A DNA stretch of 64,000 bases from Theocolax elegans (GCA_026168455.1 CM047425.1:44288711-44352710); one strand, 5' to 3'; positions 1-9,143 are shown, counted from the stretch's first letter. Translations and numbers: made by a program. The notes: generated by a model not told the origin, from the sequence alone.

Positions 1-830
1 GGTCGAGGCATGCGCACGAAACTGGGGGAGGACGGGTCCACACGCTGCTCCCTGGGGGATGCTCGGGAAGGCGGGAGATTTGGGATCGGGTTTGGGAGGG
101 ATGGGATCGGCTGCGGTTGGGGTTTAGGTATTTTTAGGGACATCAAGGGTTTGGGTTCGGCTAAGGGGGCTGCTGCGGTTTGCTGGGGTAAGGATGGTGG
201 AGGGAAGGGTTCGGATGCTGCTGGTAGGTTTGCGGATAGGAGGTTTTGGGTATTGGGGAGTAGGGGCGTTGGAGGGGGAACAGTCACCGGGACATGGATG
301 TACGTATACAACCCGGTGACTGGGTTGTATACGGGATGGGTCAGGACGGGTTGTGGAGGGAATTCTGGGGAAAAGGAGGGTGGACGGATGACAGGTGGGG
401 ACGTTGTCTTTGGGCGGCGAAGGGATTTTGGGGTATCTGCGAGACGGGAAGTGGAGGGTAAGGGGGACATTGGGGCTGCGTAGGTTGTTGTTGCTGCTGG
501 GGTTGTGGCTGCTGCTGGAGTTGTGGCTGCTGCTAGCCAGGAGGGATCCTCGCAGAGGTGCCTCCCTCCTCTTATGCAGCCCCGAGTACCCGGACATGTT
601 GTTGGGTGCGGAGGTATCTCCTCCGCCTCGGAGCTGCTACTGCTGCCACGGCTGCCGCTATTATTGTTGGCGGTTTCCGCCGGTCGGTTGATTGGACTCT
701 GGGGTAGAGCCAATCTCTGGAGCACTTGCTCCAGATCTCCAATAACCGGCCGGCGCTCGCCAAATACTTGGGCACGGCCTCTGCCCCGTCCTCTGCGTAA
801 TGCGGAGGCCGTTCTGCTCGTACGATCCAT
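1..830 (-). CDS. Proline-rich ORF3 of Gypsy G (partial, open at window edge)
   Basis: Reading the minus strand from the ATG at 828-830, the frame stays open for about 276 codons and runs off position 1. It begins 91 bp after the pol stop. The N-terminus is Arg/Gly-rich (MDRTSRTASALRRGRGRGRA), then Ser/Asn- and Ala/Thr-rich, then strongly proline-rich to the edge. I see no signal peptide, membrane segment or furin-like site, so nothing supports an env. It occupies the position of a third ORF in some Gypsy elements. Function is unknown. Low-complexity composition could keep a frame open by chance, but this length with a proper ATG right after pol argues for a real ORF. Confidence 0.6.
   Translation of the reverse strand, partial: MDRTSRTASALRRGRGRGRAQVFGERRPVIGDLEQVLQRLALPQSPINRPAETANNNSGSRGSSSSSEAEEIPPHPTTCPGTRGCIRGGRHLCEDPSWLAAATTPAAATTPAATTTYAAPMSPLPSTSRLADTPKSLRRPKTTSPPVIRPPSFSPEFPPQPVLTHPVYNPVTGLYTYIHVPVTVPPPTPLLPNTQNLLSANLPAASEPFPPPSLPQQTAAAPLAEPKPLMSLKIPKPQPQPIPSLPNPIPNLPPSRASPREQRVDPSSPSFVRMPR
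303..333. repeat. Perfect hairpin, 12-bp arms
   Basis: CGTATACAACCC (303-314) is exactly complementary to GGGTTGTATACG (322-333) with a 7-nt loop. It lies inside ORF3 of element G. Confidence 0.85.
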
Positions 831-921
831 TCTGCAAGGATTTATTTTATTTTGTATTGATTTTGCATTTGCTCTATTTACCTCATCGCTGCCATTCCAT
901 TTATCATTTACATGCTTTTTA

Positions 922-3075
922 TTATTTTCGCGGTCTAAGCTGACGTTTGGGTGGGCTGCTAGGGGACATATGGGTATCAGGTATAATTTTCTTGGGACGA
1001 CCTCTTTTACGGGTAATTGGGTTAATGGCCGGATCCGTGATTCGGATGCTTTGCGATAATTGCTGCTGCTGCGTTTGTGGACATTGGGGTGGAATTACAT
1101 TTCGGGGAGGGACGTACCGCTTTATATCGCTAATATGAACTTTAGTTTGTCGTTTGCTGCTCTCATCCTCCACTAAATAAATGCTAGGGGAGAATATTTG
1201 AATTATTTTTGCGGGTCCTATATATTTGGGTGCGTGCTTAGCTGCGAAATTATCGTCGGCTGACGATAGCACACGATTACAGCGACAAACTAAATCTCCT
1301 AATTGGTACTGTATGTCTCTACGACCTCTGTTATAATACCGTGCTTGCTTGGCTGTGGCTATTTCGCTATGCTTCTTTACTAGGTCGTAGATTGCTGGCA
1401 ATCTATGCAATCGCTCTATCCATTGCTGCGTATCTGGGGCGGGAATTTGGGTTGGGGATTCAATGTGCTTTTTGACCAGAGCTATGGGAATAGGGTTCCT
1501 ACCAAAATTCAGGAATGCTGGTGAATATTTGGTGGAGGAGTGCACGACCGTGTTTAGTGCAAAACAAAATTCGCCTAGATGTGTGTCCCAATTTCTATGA
1601 TCATCAGCTAGATAGCTGTTGATCATTGGCTTTATATTTCTATTAACCCTTTCCACAGGGTTGGCTTGCGCGAAATATGGAGGGATTGTAGACTGCGTAA
1701 TCCCGTAATATGCTAGCTTCTCTGTGACCATCCGATTAACGAATTCAGTTCCGTTATCGGTGATCAAATATTTGGGACATCCCCATCTATTTATTACCAG
1801 CTCGTCGAAAGCTTGCAATACGCTCTTTGCATCAGCTCTTCTTAATGCCTTCATCTCCACGTATCTCGTGAACAGGTCTTCAAATACAATAATGTATTTG
1901 AAGCCTTGTTTCGATGGTGGCTTTGGGCCCATAATATCTGCTGCGACTACTGTCCAGGGTGCACTGATATTCCTGCCTTCCATAAGACCGGCGGGGGCTT
2001 GTTGGCTGCTTTTATGGGCTTGGCACTCTTGGCAAGCTTTGACATATTGGCATGTATCCATATATATCCCTGGCCAGTAATAATATGTAGCCAATCTAGC
2101 ATACGTTTTGTCATTACCTAGATGGCCTGCTTGCGGCGTGTAGTGGGCTTTGTACAAGGCTCTTGGTCGGTCGTTTTGGGGTAAAATTAGCTTCCAGGCA
2201 TCGAGGTCGGGGACAAGGGGATCTACTAGGGGATTGGGACGGTGGGCGTATAATAGATTGTTCTCTATTCTCAGGTCGGGGTATTTGTTGGGGAATTTGG
2301 CTACTGCTAATAATTTTGTTTGATACCAGGGATCGCTGCGGTCTATTGATATGGCTGCTGCTGCTTCGGTGTTCTCGTACGCTCGAGATAGTGCATCCGG
2401 CACTTTGTGTAATGCTCCTTTGCGGTGCACAAATTTTATATTATAATTCTGGAGGATGGTATTCCAACGGGCCAATCTCCCTGTTGGATCTTTAATATTG
2501 TGCAACCAGAGAAGACTGTGGTGATCCGTTACTACCGTGAACTCTTCCCCTTGCAAATAGCCCTTGAGTCGGTCTACACACCATAACACGGCCAAGCACT
2601 CCTTTTCCGTGACGGTGTAGTTCCGCTCAGCTTTGCTTAGGGTCCTGCTCACGTAGTATATCGGATATTCTTCTCCGTTTATCTCCTGTGTGAGAACTCC
2701 GGCTATCGCGTAATCGCTGGCATCAGTTTGGAGGGAAAATGGGAGGGAAAAATCGGGTCGGGCTAAAATGGGGGCTTGGGTGAGGGCTAATTTCATCTTC
2801 TCAAACGCTTCTTGCTGCTCTTTGTGCCAGTGCCATCTGACATCTTTCCTTGTGAGATAATTCAAGGGTGCTCGGTATTCTGCCAATTTGTCAATAAATC
2901 GGGAATACCAACCGATTAATCCGGTAAATCTCCGTAGCTGCTTTAAATTAGTGGGGGCTGGGTATTCTAATATTGGCTTTATTTTGTCATTGTTGGTTTT
3001 TAGGCCATCCTGGTTAACTTTATAACCTAGGTATGTAACCTCCGCGCAACAAAATTCCGATTTTTCGCGGTTTAG
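922..3075 (-). CDS. pol: Gypsy G pol, second segment: RT end, RNase H, integrase
   Basis: This open frame directly follows, in the same frame, an in-frame TAG at 3076-3078. It holds the end of reverse transcriptase, an RNase H domain (QTDASDYAIAGVL; TEKECLAVLWCVDRLK) and a full retroviral-type integrase. The integrase zinc motif has H..H in HYTPQAGH and C..C in ACQEC. Counting from 2886, the catalytic triad is D about 317 (AADIMGP), D about 377 (ITDNGTEF) and E about 412 (NPVERVNR), normal spacing. The C-terminus carries an AT-hook-like RKRGRPKK before the stop at 922. Enzymatic residues look intact, but expression depends on passing the upstream TAG, so this copy is probably inactive unless the stop is read through. 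Confidence 0.93.
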   Translation of the reverse strand, partial: LNREKSEFCCAEVTYLGYKVNQDGLKTNNDKIKPILEYPAPTNLKQLRRFTGLIGWYSRFIDKLAEYRAPLNYLTRKDVRWHWHKEQQEAFEKMKLALTQAPILARPDFSLPFSLQTDASDYAIAGVLTQEINGEEYPIYYVSRTLSKAERNYTVTEKECLAVLWCVDRLKGYLQGEEFTVVTDHHSLLWLHNIKDPTGRLARWNTILQNYNIKFVHRKGALHKVPDALSRAYENTEAAAAISIDRSDPWYQTKLLAVAKFPNKYPDLRIENNLLYAHRPNPLVDPLVPDLDAWKLILPQNDRPRALYKAHYTPQAGHLGNDKTYARLATYYYWPGIYMDTCQYVKACQECQAHKSSQQAPAGLMEGRNISAPWTVVAADIMGPKPPSKQGFKYIIVFEDLFTRYVEMKALRRADAKSVLQAFDELVINRWGCPKYLITDNGTEFVNRMVTEKLAYYGITQSTIPPYFAQANPVERVNRNIKPMINSYLADDHRNWDTHLGEFCFALNTVVHSSTKYSPAFLNFGRNPIPIALVKKHIESPTQIPAPDTQQWIERLHRLPAIYDLVKKHSEIATAKQARYYNRGRRDIQYQLGDLVCRCNRVLSSADDNFAAKHAPKYIGPAKIIQIFSPSIYLVEDESSKRQTKVHISDIKRYVPPRNVIPPQCPQTQQQQLSQSIRITDPAINPITRKRGRPKKIIPDTHMSPSSPPKRQLRPRK

Positions 3076-4302
3076 CTATAAATTGGCTTTTCTAAGGGCT
3101 GCTAGTACTATTTTGAGCCACCGAATGTGTTCCTCAAAAGTTTTGGCTGTGATGATTATATCATCTAAATAAGCGAACACATTCGGTTCCCACTCTGGCT
3201 TTATCAAATTGTCCATTATTTTCTGGAACATGGCTGGAGCATTTGCTAGACCGTAGGGTACGCGGGTGAATTGAAATAAACCCTTTCCTGGGAGGGCAAA
3301 GGCTGTTATTTCTCGGCTTTCGGGGGCTAGGGGGACTTGATGGTAAGCTTGGGACAGGTCTAGCTTGCTTATATAGCGGCTTTCTCGTAGCTGGTCTAAA
3401 ATATCGTCCATGTTTCGCATGGGATACGCTATTTTTTTAGTTACTGCATTGACTTGCCTATAGTCAATGCAGAAACGATATGCACCGTTCCCTTTAGGGA
3501 CAATAACGGGGCAGCTGCACCATGGACTATCGGAAGGTTCGATGATGCCTTCACGTAGCATTCTATCGACCTCCGCATAGCCTGCTTGTAGCATTTTAGG
3601 CGAGTACCGGCGGTTCCTCTGCCTAATTGGCTCGGCTCCTTGCGTATCAATTCTATGGACAGTTAGGTTTGTAGTGCCTAACGTCTTGGGGGCTGCGGGA
3701 ATCATTTCATCTAAAAGCTGCTGCAAAATTTTTTCTTGGGAAGGGGTAGCTCTTTTGAGTCCTCCGATGCTCGCTAGGGCTGGTATGTAGTTTGGGTCTT
3801 CGCCATGAGGATAAAAATGATGCGTAATGCCTTTAGAAGTCCACCACGTATCCTTTTCATAATTAATCCTCATGTTGACCTTGCGCTTAAAATCGATCCC
3901 CAGTATGCAATCATACTGCAGATCGTCTGCTACTTGGAAAGGCATTAGAATATTGTCGCCGTCAATATTTATAGAGACGTCGATAATACCTTGAATTGGC
4001 ACCGTGGTACCGTCTGCTACTTTTACTGCTTTGCAGTCCGATCTCCTGAGCTTCTTCTGGAGCACCTTACTCATTCCTTTGCCTATAAAGGAGTGCACTG
4101 CTCCGTCATCGAGCAGTGCTATGAGCTTGTGTCCATTGAGCTCAATATTAAAAAATAAACGGGGATCAATGCCGGGAATTTGCTGAATAAGGGACTCGTT
4201 AGCTGCTATATGGGAGGGGTGAGACCCTAAGGGGGGTTTGGGTGAGAAAATACGGGTCCTTATTTTCTCTGGCTGCCGTTTCCCTGCTGCTTCGTGCTGC
4301 AT
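3076..4302 (-). CDS. pol: Gypsy G pol, first segment: protease and reverse transcriptase
   Basis: This is the -1 frame relative to gag, entered at the slippery site 4278-4284. The ATG at 4302 is probably not the real start. The retropepsin region reads LIALLDDGAVHSFIG; the usual D-T/S-G-A is D-D-G-A here, which is unusual. The reverse transcriptase has CIDYRQVN, the Asp-containing LDLSQAYHQVPL and catalytic YLDDIII, all typical of Ty3/Gypsy. The frame stops at TAG 3076-3078 inside the thumb region (just after ALRKANL) and then continues open in the same frame. That pattern looks like a single nonsense substitution. Confidence 0.92.
   Translation of the reverse strand: MQHEAAGKRQPEKIRTRIFSPKPPLGSHPSHIAANESLIQQIPGIDPRLFFNIELNGHKLIALLDDGAVHSFIGKGMSKVLQKKLRRSDCKAVKVADGTTVPIQGIIDVSINIDGDNILMPFQVADDLQYDCILGIDFKRKVNMRINYEKDTWWTSKGITHHFYPHGEDPNYIPALASIGGLKRATPSQEKILQQLLDEMIPAAPKTLGTTNLTVHRIDTQGAEPIRQRNRRYSPKMLQAGYAEVDRMLREGIIEPSDSPWCSCPVIVPKGNGAYRFCIDYRQVNAVTKKIAYPMRNMDDILDQLRESRYISKLDLSQAYHQVPLAPESREITAFALPGKGLFQFTRVPYGLANAPAMFQKIMDNLIKPEWEPNVFAYLDDIIITAKTFEEHIRWLKIVLAALRKANL
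4222..4284 (-). promoter_or_regulatory. -1 ribosomal frameshift site of Gypsy G
   Basis: On the minus strand the heptamer G GGA AAC (plus 4278-4284) lies exactly in the gag codon frame (CAG GGA AAC), 15 nt before the gag TAA. Slipping by -1 gives GGG AAA and enters pol. Eight nucleotides downstream a perfect 9-bp stem GAGAAAATA/TATTTTCTC can form (4261-4269 with 4244-4252). Its 8-nt loop GGACCC can pair with GGGTCT at 4222-4227, giving a plausible H-type pseudoknot. The heptamer type is an established retroviral slip site; the fold is my inference. Confidence 0.8.
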
Positions 4303-6590
4303 TTAGGGCAGTCTCTTATGTAGACTCCCTGGTCTCCACAACCATAGCAGAATACTTGTGAGCACTCTGCTGCCCAGTGACCCAATTGGTCACAAATAAA
4401 GCAGGGCTCTTTCTGCTTTCTAGGGTGGTTGGGGATTATTGGTGCTCTTATAGCTGCTCTAAAATTGTTCTGGCTTCTGGGTTGCTGCTGATTGTGGCTC
4501 CTTGGTGAGTCGGGCCTTTGTGGGGTCGTTGCTGCTTTACGCCATTGCTTATGGCTGGTGTCGGCGACTACCTTGTTCCACGGCTGCTTATGTTGTGTGC
4601 TGCTGCTGCTGCTACTTGGCCTTGGGGAATCGCGTTTCGCTGCTTCTTCATACTTGGGGGAGTTCGGCGCTGCTCTTCTTGGTTGGGGGCTACTGGGCTT
4701 ATTGTATCGCTGCTCCTGATTGTATTTGGGGTTGGGTGTGTGGTCTTTGGGGGTCTGGGAAGGGTATAAGGCTTTGGGATTGCTCGGGCTGCTTACTGCT
4801 GCTAGGCTGCGCGGTTTTTGCTGCTTCGGGTCGACGTAACCATACTTTGCTAAGCCATGACCTTGCAATGTTGGTGGTGGCTTGTATGTTTCGTCGAGTA
4901 ACCGTCTAGCTTCTTCTTTTTTGCCTAGCTTTTGTAGCTGCGCAAAATTATCAAATTGGCTTCTTTCTAACTTGCATCTGTAGCTAGGATGCAAATTACG
5001 AAATGCTCTGTCCAATTGATCTGCTAGCGGAAGCGGAGGTTTAATTTGGTCCAATATCCCTCGTAATTTTGAAAGATACGTCGAGATGTCTTCATTTGGA
5101 CCTTGCGTGCGATTTTCTACTATTTGCCGTAAGTTGCTCTGGATTTCCTCCGATCCATATTGCAGTCGCACTGCGTCGACAAAGTCAATAAAATTTCGCC
5201 AGCTGCTCTTTTCTCTCTTGAACCAATCCCATGCTTCATCGTCGAGCACGGATGGGAGAGCTTTGATTATGTCGTCCATCGAGAGATTATATGTCTCCTT
5301 GCATTCTTGGAGATTGCTCAGGAATGTTTCTGGATCGCTTTTCCTTGTCCCTTTGAACTGGATGTGATATCTAGAGAAAATTTCGACCGTTCTTTTCTCT
5401 CTAGTGAAAAGCGAATCCTCTAAGTTGCTGCAGTTGGAATAACAATTCCTAAAAGATGGAACCGACAAATTTGCTTGCTGCTGCTGCTGCTGCTGCTGCT
5501 GGGGATATTGCTGCTGCTGCTGCTGTGGGGGATATTGCTGCTGCTGGGGAGGGGGAATGCTAAATGTTGTATTTCTTTCAGGGCTTAAGTTTTGGATTTG
5601 AGGCTCCTCGGTTATGCTGTTCTGGTGTGCTTGTTGTCGTCGTTGCTGCTGCTCTGCTAATTCATCTTCCCATTGCACGCTGGGGAGAATTTTTCTGCTG
5701 CTGCTTGTGTGTGTGCTGCTTCTCGGGTCGTTAGGGTTCATTTGGTTGCGCTCGTTCATTCTTCGCTCTGCTGCTGTTTGCTGCACTGCTCTGAATGCTG
5801 AGGGTTGTATGCTGCTTGTCGTTCTTGGCTGCGAGTTTGTATATACGTGTGTGCTTTGTGTTGCTGCGGGAGTTGTATTTGGCACGAAGGGGTTATTTGA
5901 TAAATTTTCATCTGTCGGTATGGTTGGAGCAAGCGTAATAATTGGGTAATACGACGTTGAGTTTATTCCCAATAACGATACTGTTGTGCTTGGCGATGTA
6001 TAAAATAATTCTGGAATGATTGGTTCCAATAAATTTCTTTGCTGCTCTTGCTCAGCTGGAGACGGCGTTCTTAACTGCCTGCACGTTGATTGTGCTTGCG
6101 GACGATATGCTGGATGTAGCAATTTTTCGTTTATTGGTTCGTTGCATTCCGTTGGCTCCTCCATAGTCAGTGGATCCTGGTACCGTCCTTGCGACTGTCC
6201 GGTTTGCAGTTCCACGTATAACATCCGACCAGATGTAATATTTTGTGCTCTTGCTGCTCGGGGAGGGGGAGGGAAATTTGTTATTTCGGATTGTGTTAAT
6301 GAGATCTCCAGGAGAGATTCTTCTTCATTTGGGTTAAATTCTTCCAAGTGTCGTCCATCTTCATCTGGTCTCCATTCTGCTGCTGAGGGGCCATAATTTC
6401 TAATTAATTCGTATCGCGCTACGCGATCACGAATTGTGCGTATATCGTCGTCGATGTTCAGGTCAAGCTGATTACAATAAATTGTAATTTTCCCATCGGC
6501 GGTATTATTTATTGTGCGCCTAATTATTGCTGCACCTTGTGCTACATTATCAATATTTATTTTACTACCTAATTTGTAGTTAGCTGCCAT
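4260..6590 (-). CDS. gag: Gypsy G gag
   Basis: A 776-residue Gag. I start it at the ATG 6588-6590 (context AAAATGG); an in-frame extension upstream to 6653 has only a TTG. The N-terminal half is Pro/Thr/Ser/Gln-rich with polyglutamine from a CAG array (plus 5479-5545). The capsid core follows (HIQFKGTRKSDPETFLSNL ... DDEAWDWFKREK), then a basic linker and two C-terminal zinc knuckles. The first knuckle, CFICDQLGHWAAEC, is canonical CCHC. The second, CYGCGDQGVYIRDC, has Val where His is expected and is followed by PKC. Gag packages the RNA and forms the particle. It ends at 4260, overlapping pol by 43 nt in the -1 frame. No internal stop, so this is a well-preserved copy. Confidence 0.9.
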   Translation of the reverse strand: MAANYKLGSKINIDNVAQGAAIIRRTINNTADGKITIYCNQLDLNIDDDIRTIRDRVARYELIRNYGPSAAEWRPDEDGRHLEEFNPNEEESLLEISLTQSEITNFPPPPRAARAQNITSGRMLYVELQTGQSQGRYQDPLTMEEPTECNEPINEKLLHPAYRPQAQSTCRQLRTPSPAEQEQQRNLLEPIIPELFYTSPSTTVSLLGINSTSYYPIITLAPTIPTDENLSNNPFVPNTTPAATQSTHVYTNSQPRTTSSIQPSAFRAVQQTAAERRMNERNQMNPNDPRSSTHTSSSRKILPSVQWEDELAEQQQRRQQAHQNSITEEPQIQNLSPERNTTFSIPPPQQQQYPPQQQQQQYPQQQQQQQQQANLSVPSFRNCYSNCSNLEDSLFTREKRTVEIFSRYHIQFKGTRKSDPETFLSNLQECKETYNLSMDDIIKALPSVLDDEAWDWFKREKSSWRNFIDFVDAVRLQYGSEEIQSNLRQIVENRTQGPNEDISTYLSKLRGILDQIKPPLPLADQLDRAFRNLHPSYRCKLERSQFDNFAQLQKLGKKEEARRLLDETYKPPPTLQGHGLAKYGYVDPKQQKPRSLAAVSSPSNPKALYPSQTPKDHTPNPKYNQEQRYNKPSSPQPRRAAPNSPKYEEAAKRDSPRPSSSSSSTQHKQPWNKVVADTSHKQWRKAATTPQRPDSPRSHNQQQPRSQNNFRAAIRAPIIPNHPRKQKEPCFICDQLGHWAAECSQVFCYGCGDQGVYIRDCPKCSTKQQGNGSQRK
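5479..5545. repeat. CTG/CAG trinucleotide array
   Basis: Runs of CTG on the plus strand encode the polyglutamine stretch of gag on the minus strand. Confidence 0.8.
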
Positions 6591-7851
6591 TTTGAATTTT
6601 AATTTAATTATTCTATCAATAATTAAGAAGGGGAGGATATAAGTTTGGCGCAATAAATCTGCAGCTCAATACTTATTGCTATTAAACTAACAGCCCAACG
6701 TTAAAAACGAAAAATTAAAGCTGAAGTTTCTTATATGCTAGTTATCTGCTTAAATACTATTTAGGGGAGAAACAATCCAAAATAAGGTAAATTAGGCAAG
6801 GGTAATAAAAATATATCGGGTTTTTAGGTTTTTGGCTGCTGATAGGGGAAGGCGTAAAAATTAACAAGTTTGCTGCGAAATGGGGTTATTAAATGCAATT
6901 AGTTGAAAGCAAATGAAAAGAAGGGAAGTAAAAAAAAATTTAAATTGATTTTTTATGTGCTAATTTGCTAAATTATTACTTTGTTAAAAGCAAAATTAAA
7001 GTTTAATTAATATTAATTAATTGGCTGCTAGCTGCGAAAATAAGAAACAACAACAAAAAGAACTATTGTTTTTAATTTGCACGAAAAAATAAAAATTTAT
7101 TTATTATGTATTATTTAAATACTGCCTTGTAAAATTATTATTTACTTAAACTGCAGCTTCTGCCGGAAAGGAAAATGAAAATATTATTGTATTATTAGTG
7201 TATTATTAGTGTATTATATATAAGGGCTAAATTATATTAAGCAACAATAAAAAAATATTAATTTGTTGGTAGCACTATGCAAAAAAAATTAAAATAACTG
7301 CTTATTTTAATAACTGGTATGGCTGCGATGAGAGAAGGGGGGGGAAAACGAACAAAATGTTATATTGCGTGTCGGGAAATAATATACAAGTATTATAAAA
7401 TATATGGAAATATTGTGCACAAATTATCAAAATATATATAAAGAGAAGAAAACAAGTTACATTTATTTAATTATCGAGTTAATTAAATTTAATCACGTGT
7501 GGCAATATTTTTCCACGTGTTAAAAATTAAATATGGCCGAAAATATGGCCACGCGGCTGCTTCCTCCTTCCCGTATGTGTGCTACACGCGGGGGGAGGGA
7601 AAAATGGCTACGACTTATCCACTAAGAAATTATTAATTATACGTCACGCTTGACGCTCACAATTTTTCTATTTTCTCGAATTCGAAACAAAAGAAAATTA
7701 CACTTAAATTGCTGCTGCTGCTGAATTTTGTTTATTTTTTTTTTTCTAGAGACAAGTTCAAAATTAATCCCAAATTATCTTTTCAACATCGGATAAATTA
7801 TTTTAATATGCCGCCATTTTAATTATAAAACACGTTGCCGATGCCGAAAAA
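6591..7851 (-). other. AT-rich untranslated leader of Gypsy G
   Basis: About 1.26 kb between primer-binding site and gag, very AT-rich, with no open frame worth reporting. Gypsy element 2 has an equally long AT-rich leader (48583-49881), so a long leader seems to be a lineage trait. Confidence 0.7.
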
Positions 7852-7866
7852 CCACGTTGGGCGCCA
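7852..7866 (-). other. Primer-binding site, tRNA-Lys type
   Basis: On the minus strand the 5' LTR ends ..GTTACA, one base follows, then TGGCGCCCAACGTGG, complementary to the last 15 nt of insect tRNA-Lys(CTT) including CCA (tRNA sequence from memory). Confidence 0.85.
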
Positions 7867-7867
7867 A

Positions 7868-9143
7868 TGTAACGGTCACGCTGGGGATTAGGGCGTGGCG
7901 TCAAAGTCGAAATAAATGAATAGAATATATAAAATAATAGTAATTTATTATAAACTATAAATGCGGTTTGGGCGCCAGTCGCGTACGATCGCGGCGAATT
8001 TATATTACTTAAGCTCGGCTGCGTGCGAGCTGCTGCTACTTGCTGCGCGAGGGGAGGGGAGGGGAGTAAAGGGGAAGCCCACTTACGGTCAGGAGGATAC
8101 CTGGTACAAGGCGTACACCCACCTTGGCTCAGTGGAGATCGTCTCCAGGAGTTGCTGCTTATGCTCTCTCGTCAAATGCTCTGTCTCGCTCTCGTGCACA
8201 CACACACTCGAAATAATAATATACTATAATCGGTCGGCCGATGTTGCCTCGTAGGCGTCCCGATGAGCTCTCTCGAGCTCGGGCTCGTTTGCCGCTTCGC
8301 TGCTCGGGCCCGACGTGCGCGCGCAGCTTCTCGCGTCGAGTCGCCCGTCGGCCGCCGTCGTCTCGCGCGCCTCGTGTAGTGAGTGCTCGCGGCCATGTTG
8401 ATCAAGGCGGACGACGTTGCCGGGCTGCTGCTTCCCACGGAGAGGACGATGTTCCCGGTGATACTGTTAACCCGGTAAGTCTATATGATCGTTCCTCCGT
8501 GTTGATTTATCGGCTAATAGTTCCATCCTGTTTCAGGTGCAGACGGGACGGCCGATCTTCGAGTCTTCTCTCTCACTCGCTCTCACGGTGGCTGCTCAGC
8601 TGGTGCGCGTCGGGTCGGTGACTGCTGCTCTTCGTCGGCGCTGCGTTGCTGCGGGGATGCTGGCTGCTTCTCAGGTGAATATCTATCTCCCGAGGGAGTG
8701 CTGCGTATTATTTACCAATTATTAACTGAGAGTTATGGTAATGTTATGATTACCATAACCTCACTTCCAATCCTCTCCTAGCATGTAGCTGTCAGTTACT
8801 ATGTGCACTACATGCTTCCTTGTTTCCTTCTAATTAGGATTCTTATTAATTATCTAATTGTTTCACAGCTTCCTGGATGTCTTGTTGCTGCTCGTGCTGC
8901 TCCATCTGGCACCTTGGGCCATCGCAGGCTGCTTCATGTCCTGGTGCGAAGCCTCCTGGAAGTGGTATCGCCTCTCCTGATATGCTGCTTCATTGTGCTA
9001 CGTGGAGGGAATCAAGAGAAGTATTGGGGATTTGGGGAGCTTCGGGTAGGTTAGGTAGGCTTAGAGATGTGAGGGTAGGTAGGCTAGTTTATATTGGGGT
9101 TCGCTCGCTTATTACTTTGACAGGTATTACATACCTTGTCACA
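7868..9143 (-). repeat. 5' LTR of Gypsy G (1276 bp)
   Basis: Bounded by comparison with the copy at 62485-63773. On the minus strand it starts TGTGACAAGGT and ends GTTACA. It contains a conserved GGGG-run cluster (about 8050-8075), a 10-bp hairpin TTATGGTAAT/ATTACCATAA near 8734-8760, and on the antisense (plus) strand a 62-nt GTAAGT..CAG segment (8475-8536) that looks like an intron. Open frames across it are not supported as genes. Confidence 0.92.
8475..8536 (+). other. Intron-like GT-AG segment inside G LTR (antisense)
   Basis: GTAAGT at 8475 and a pyrimidine-flanked TTTCAG ending at 8536. The equivalent in the second LTR is 63097-63162 (GTAAGC..TTACAG). The segment differs much more between the two LTRs than its flanks do. 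Confidence 0.35.

Larger units (their letters stand above)
1..9143 (-). mobile_element. Ty3/Gypsy LTR retrotransposon 'G' (3' LTR beyond window)
   Basis: A minus-strand Gypsy element enters from the left edge. In transcription order it has: 5' LTR 7868-9143, tRNA-Lys primer-binding site, AT-rich leader, gag, pol in the -1 frame with protease, reverse transcriptase, RNase H and integrase in Ty3/Gypsy order, and a proline-rich ORF3 open at the edge. The only coding damage I found is one in-frame TAG in pol at 3076-3078, so the copy is fairly young. A related LTR lies at 62485-63773. No 3' LTR or polypurine tract is inside the window. Confidence 0.93.

Noticed and set aside
4492..4909. Plus-strand hydrophobic ORFs
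   Set aside because: They are antisense shadows of the gag coding region and its CTG repeats.
5479..5545. CRISPR-like array
   Set aside because: Simple CTG repeats coding for Gln in gag; no spacers. No CRISPR array seen anywhere.
8241..8725. Plus-strand ORFs in the G LTR as a host gene
   Set aside because: They recur in both LTRs with frame-changing indels; kept only as an intron-like finding.
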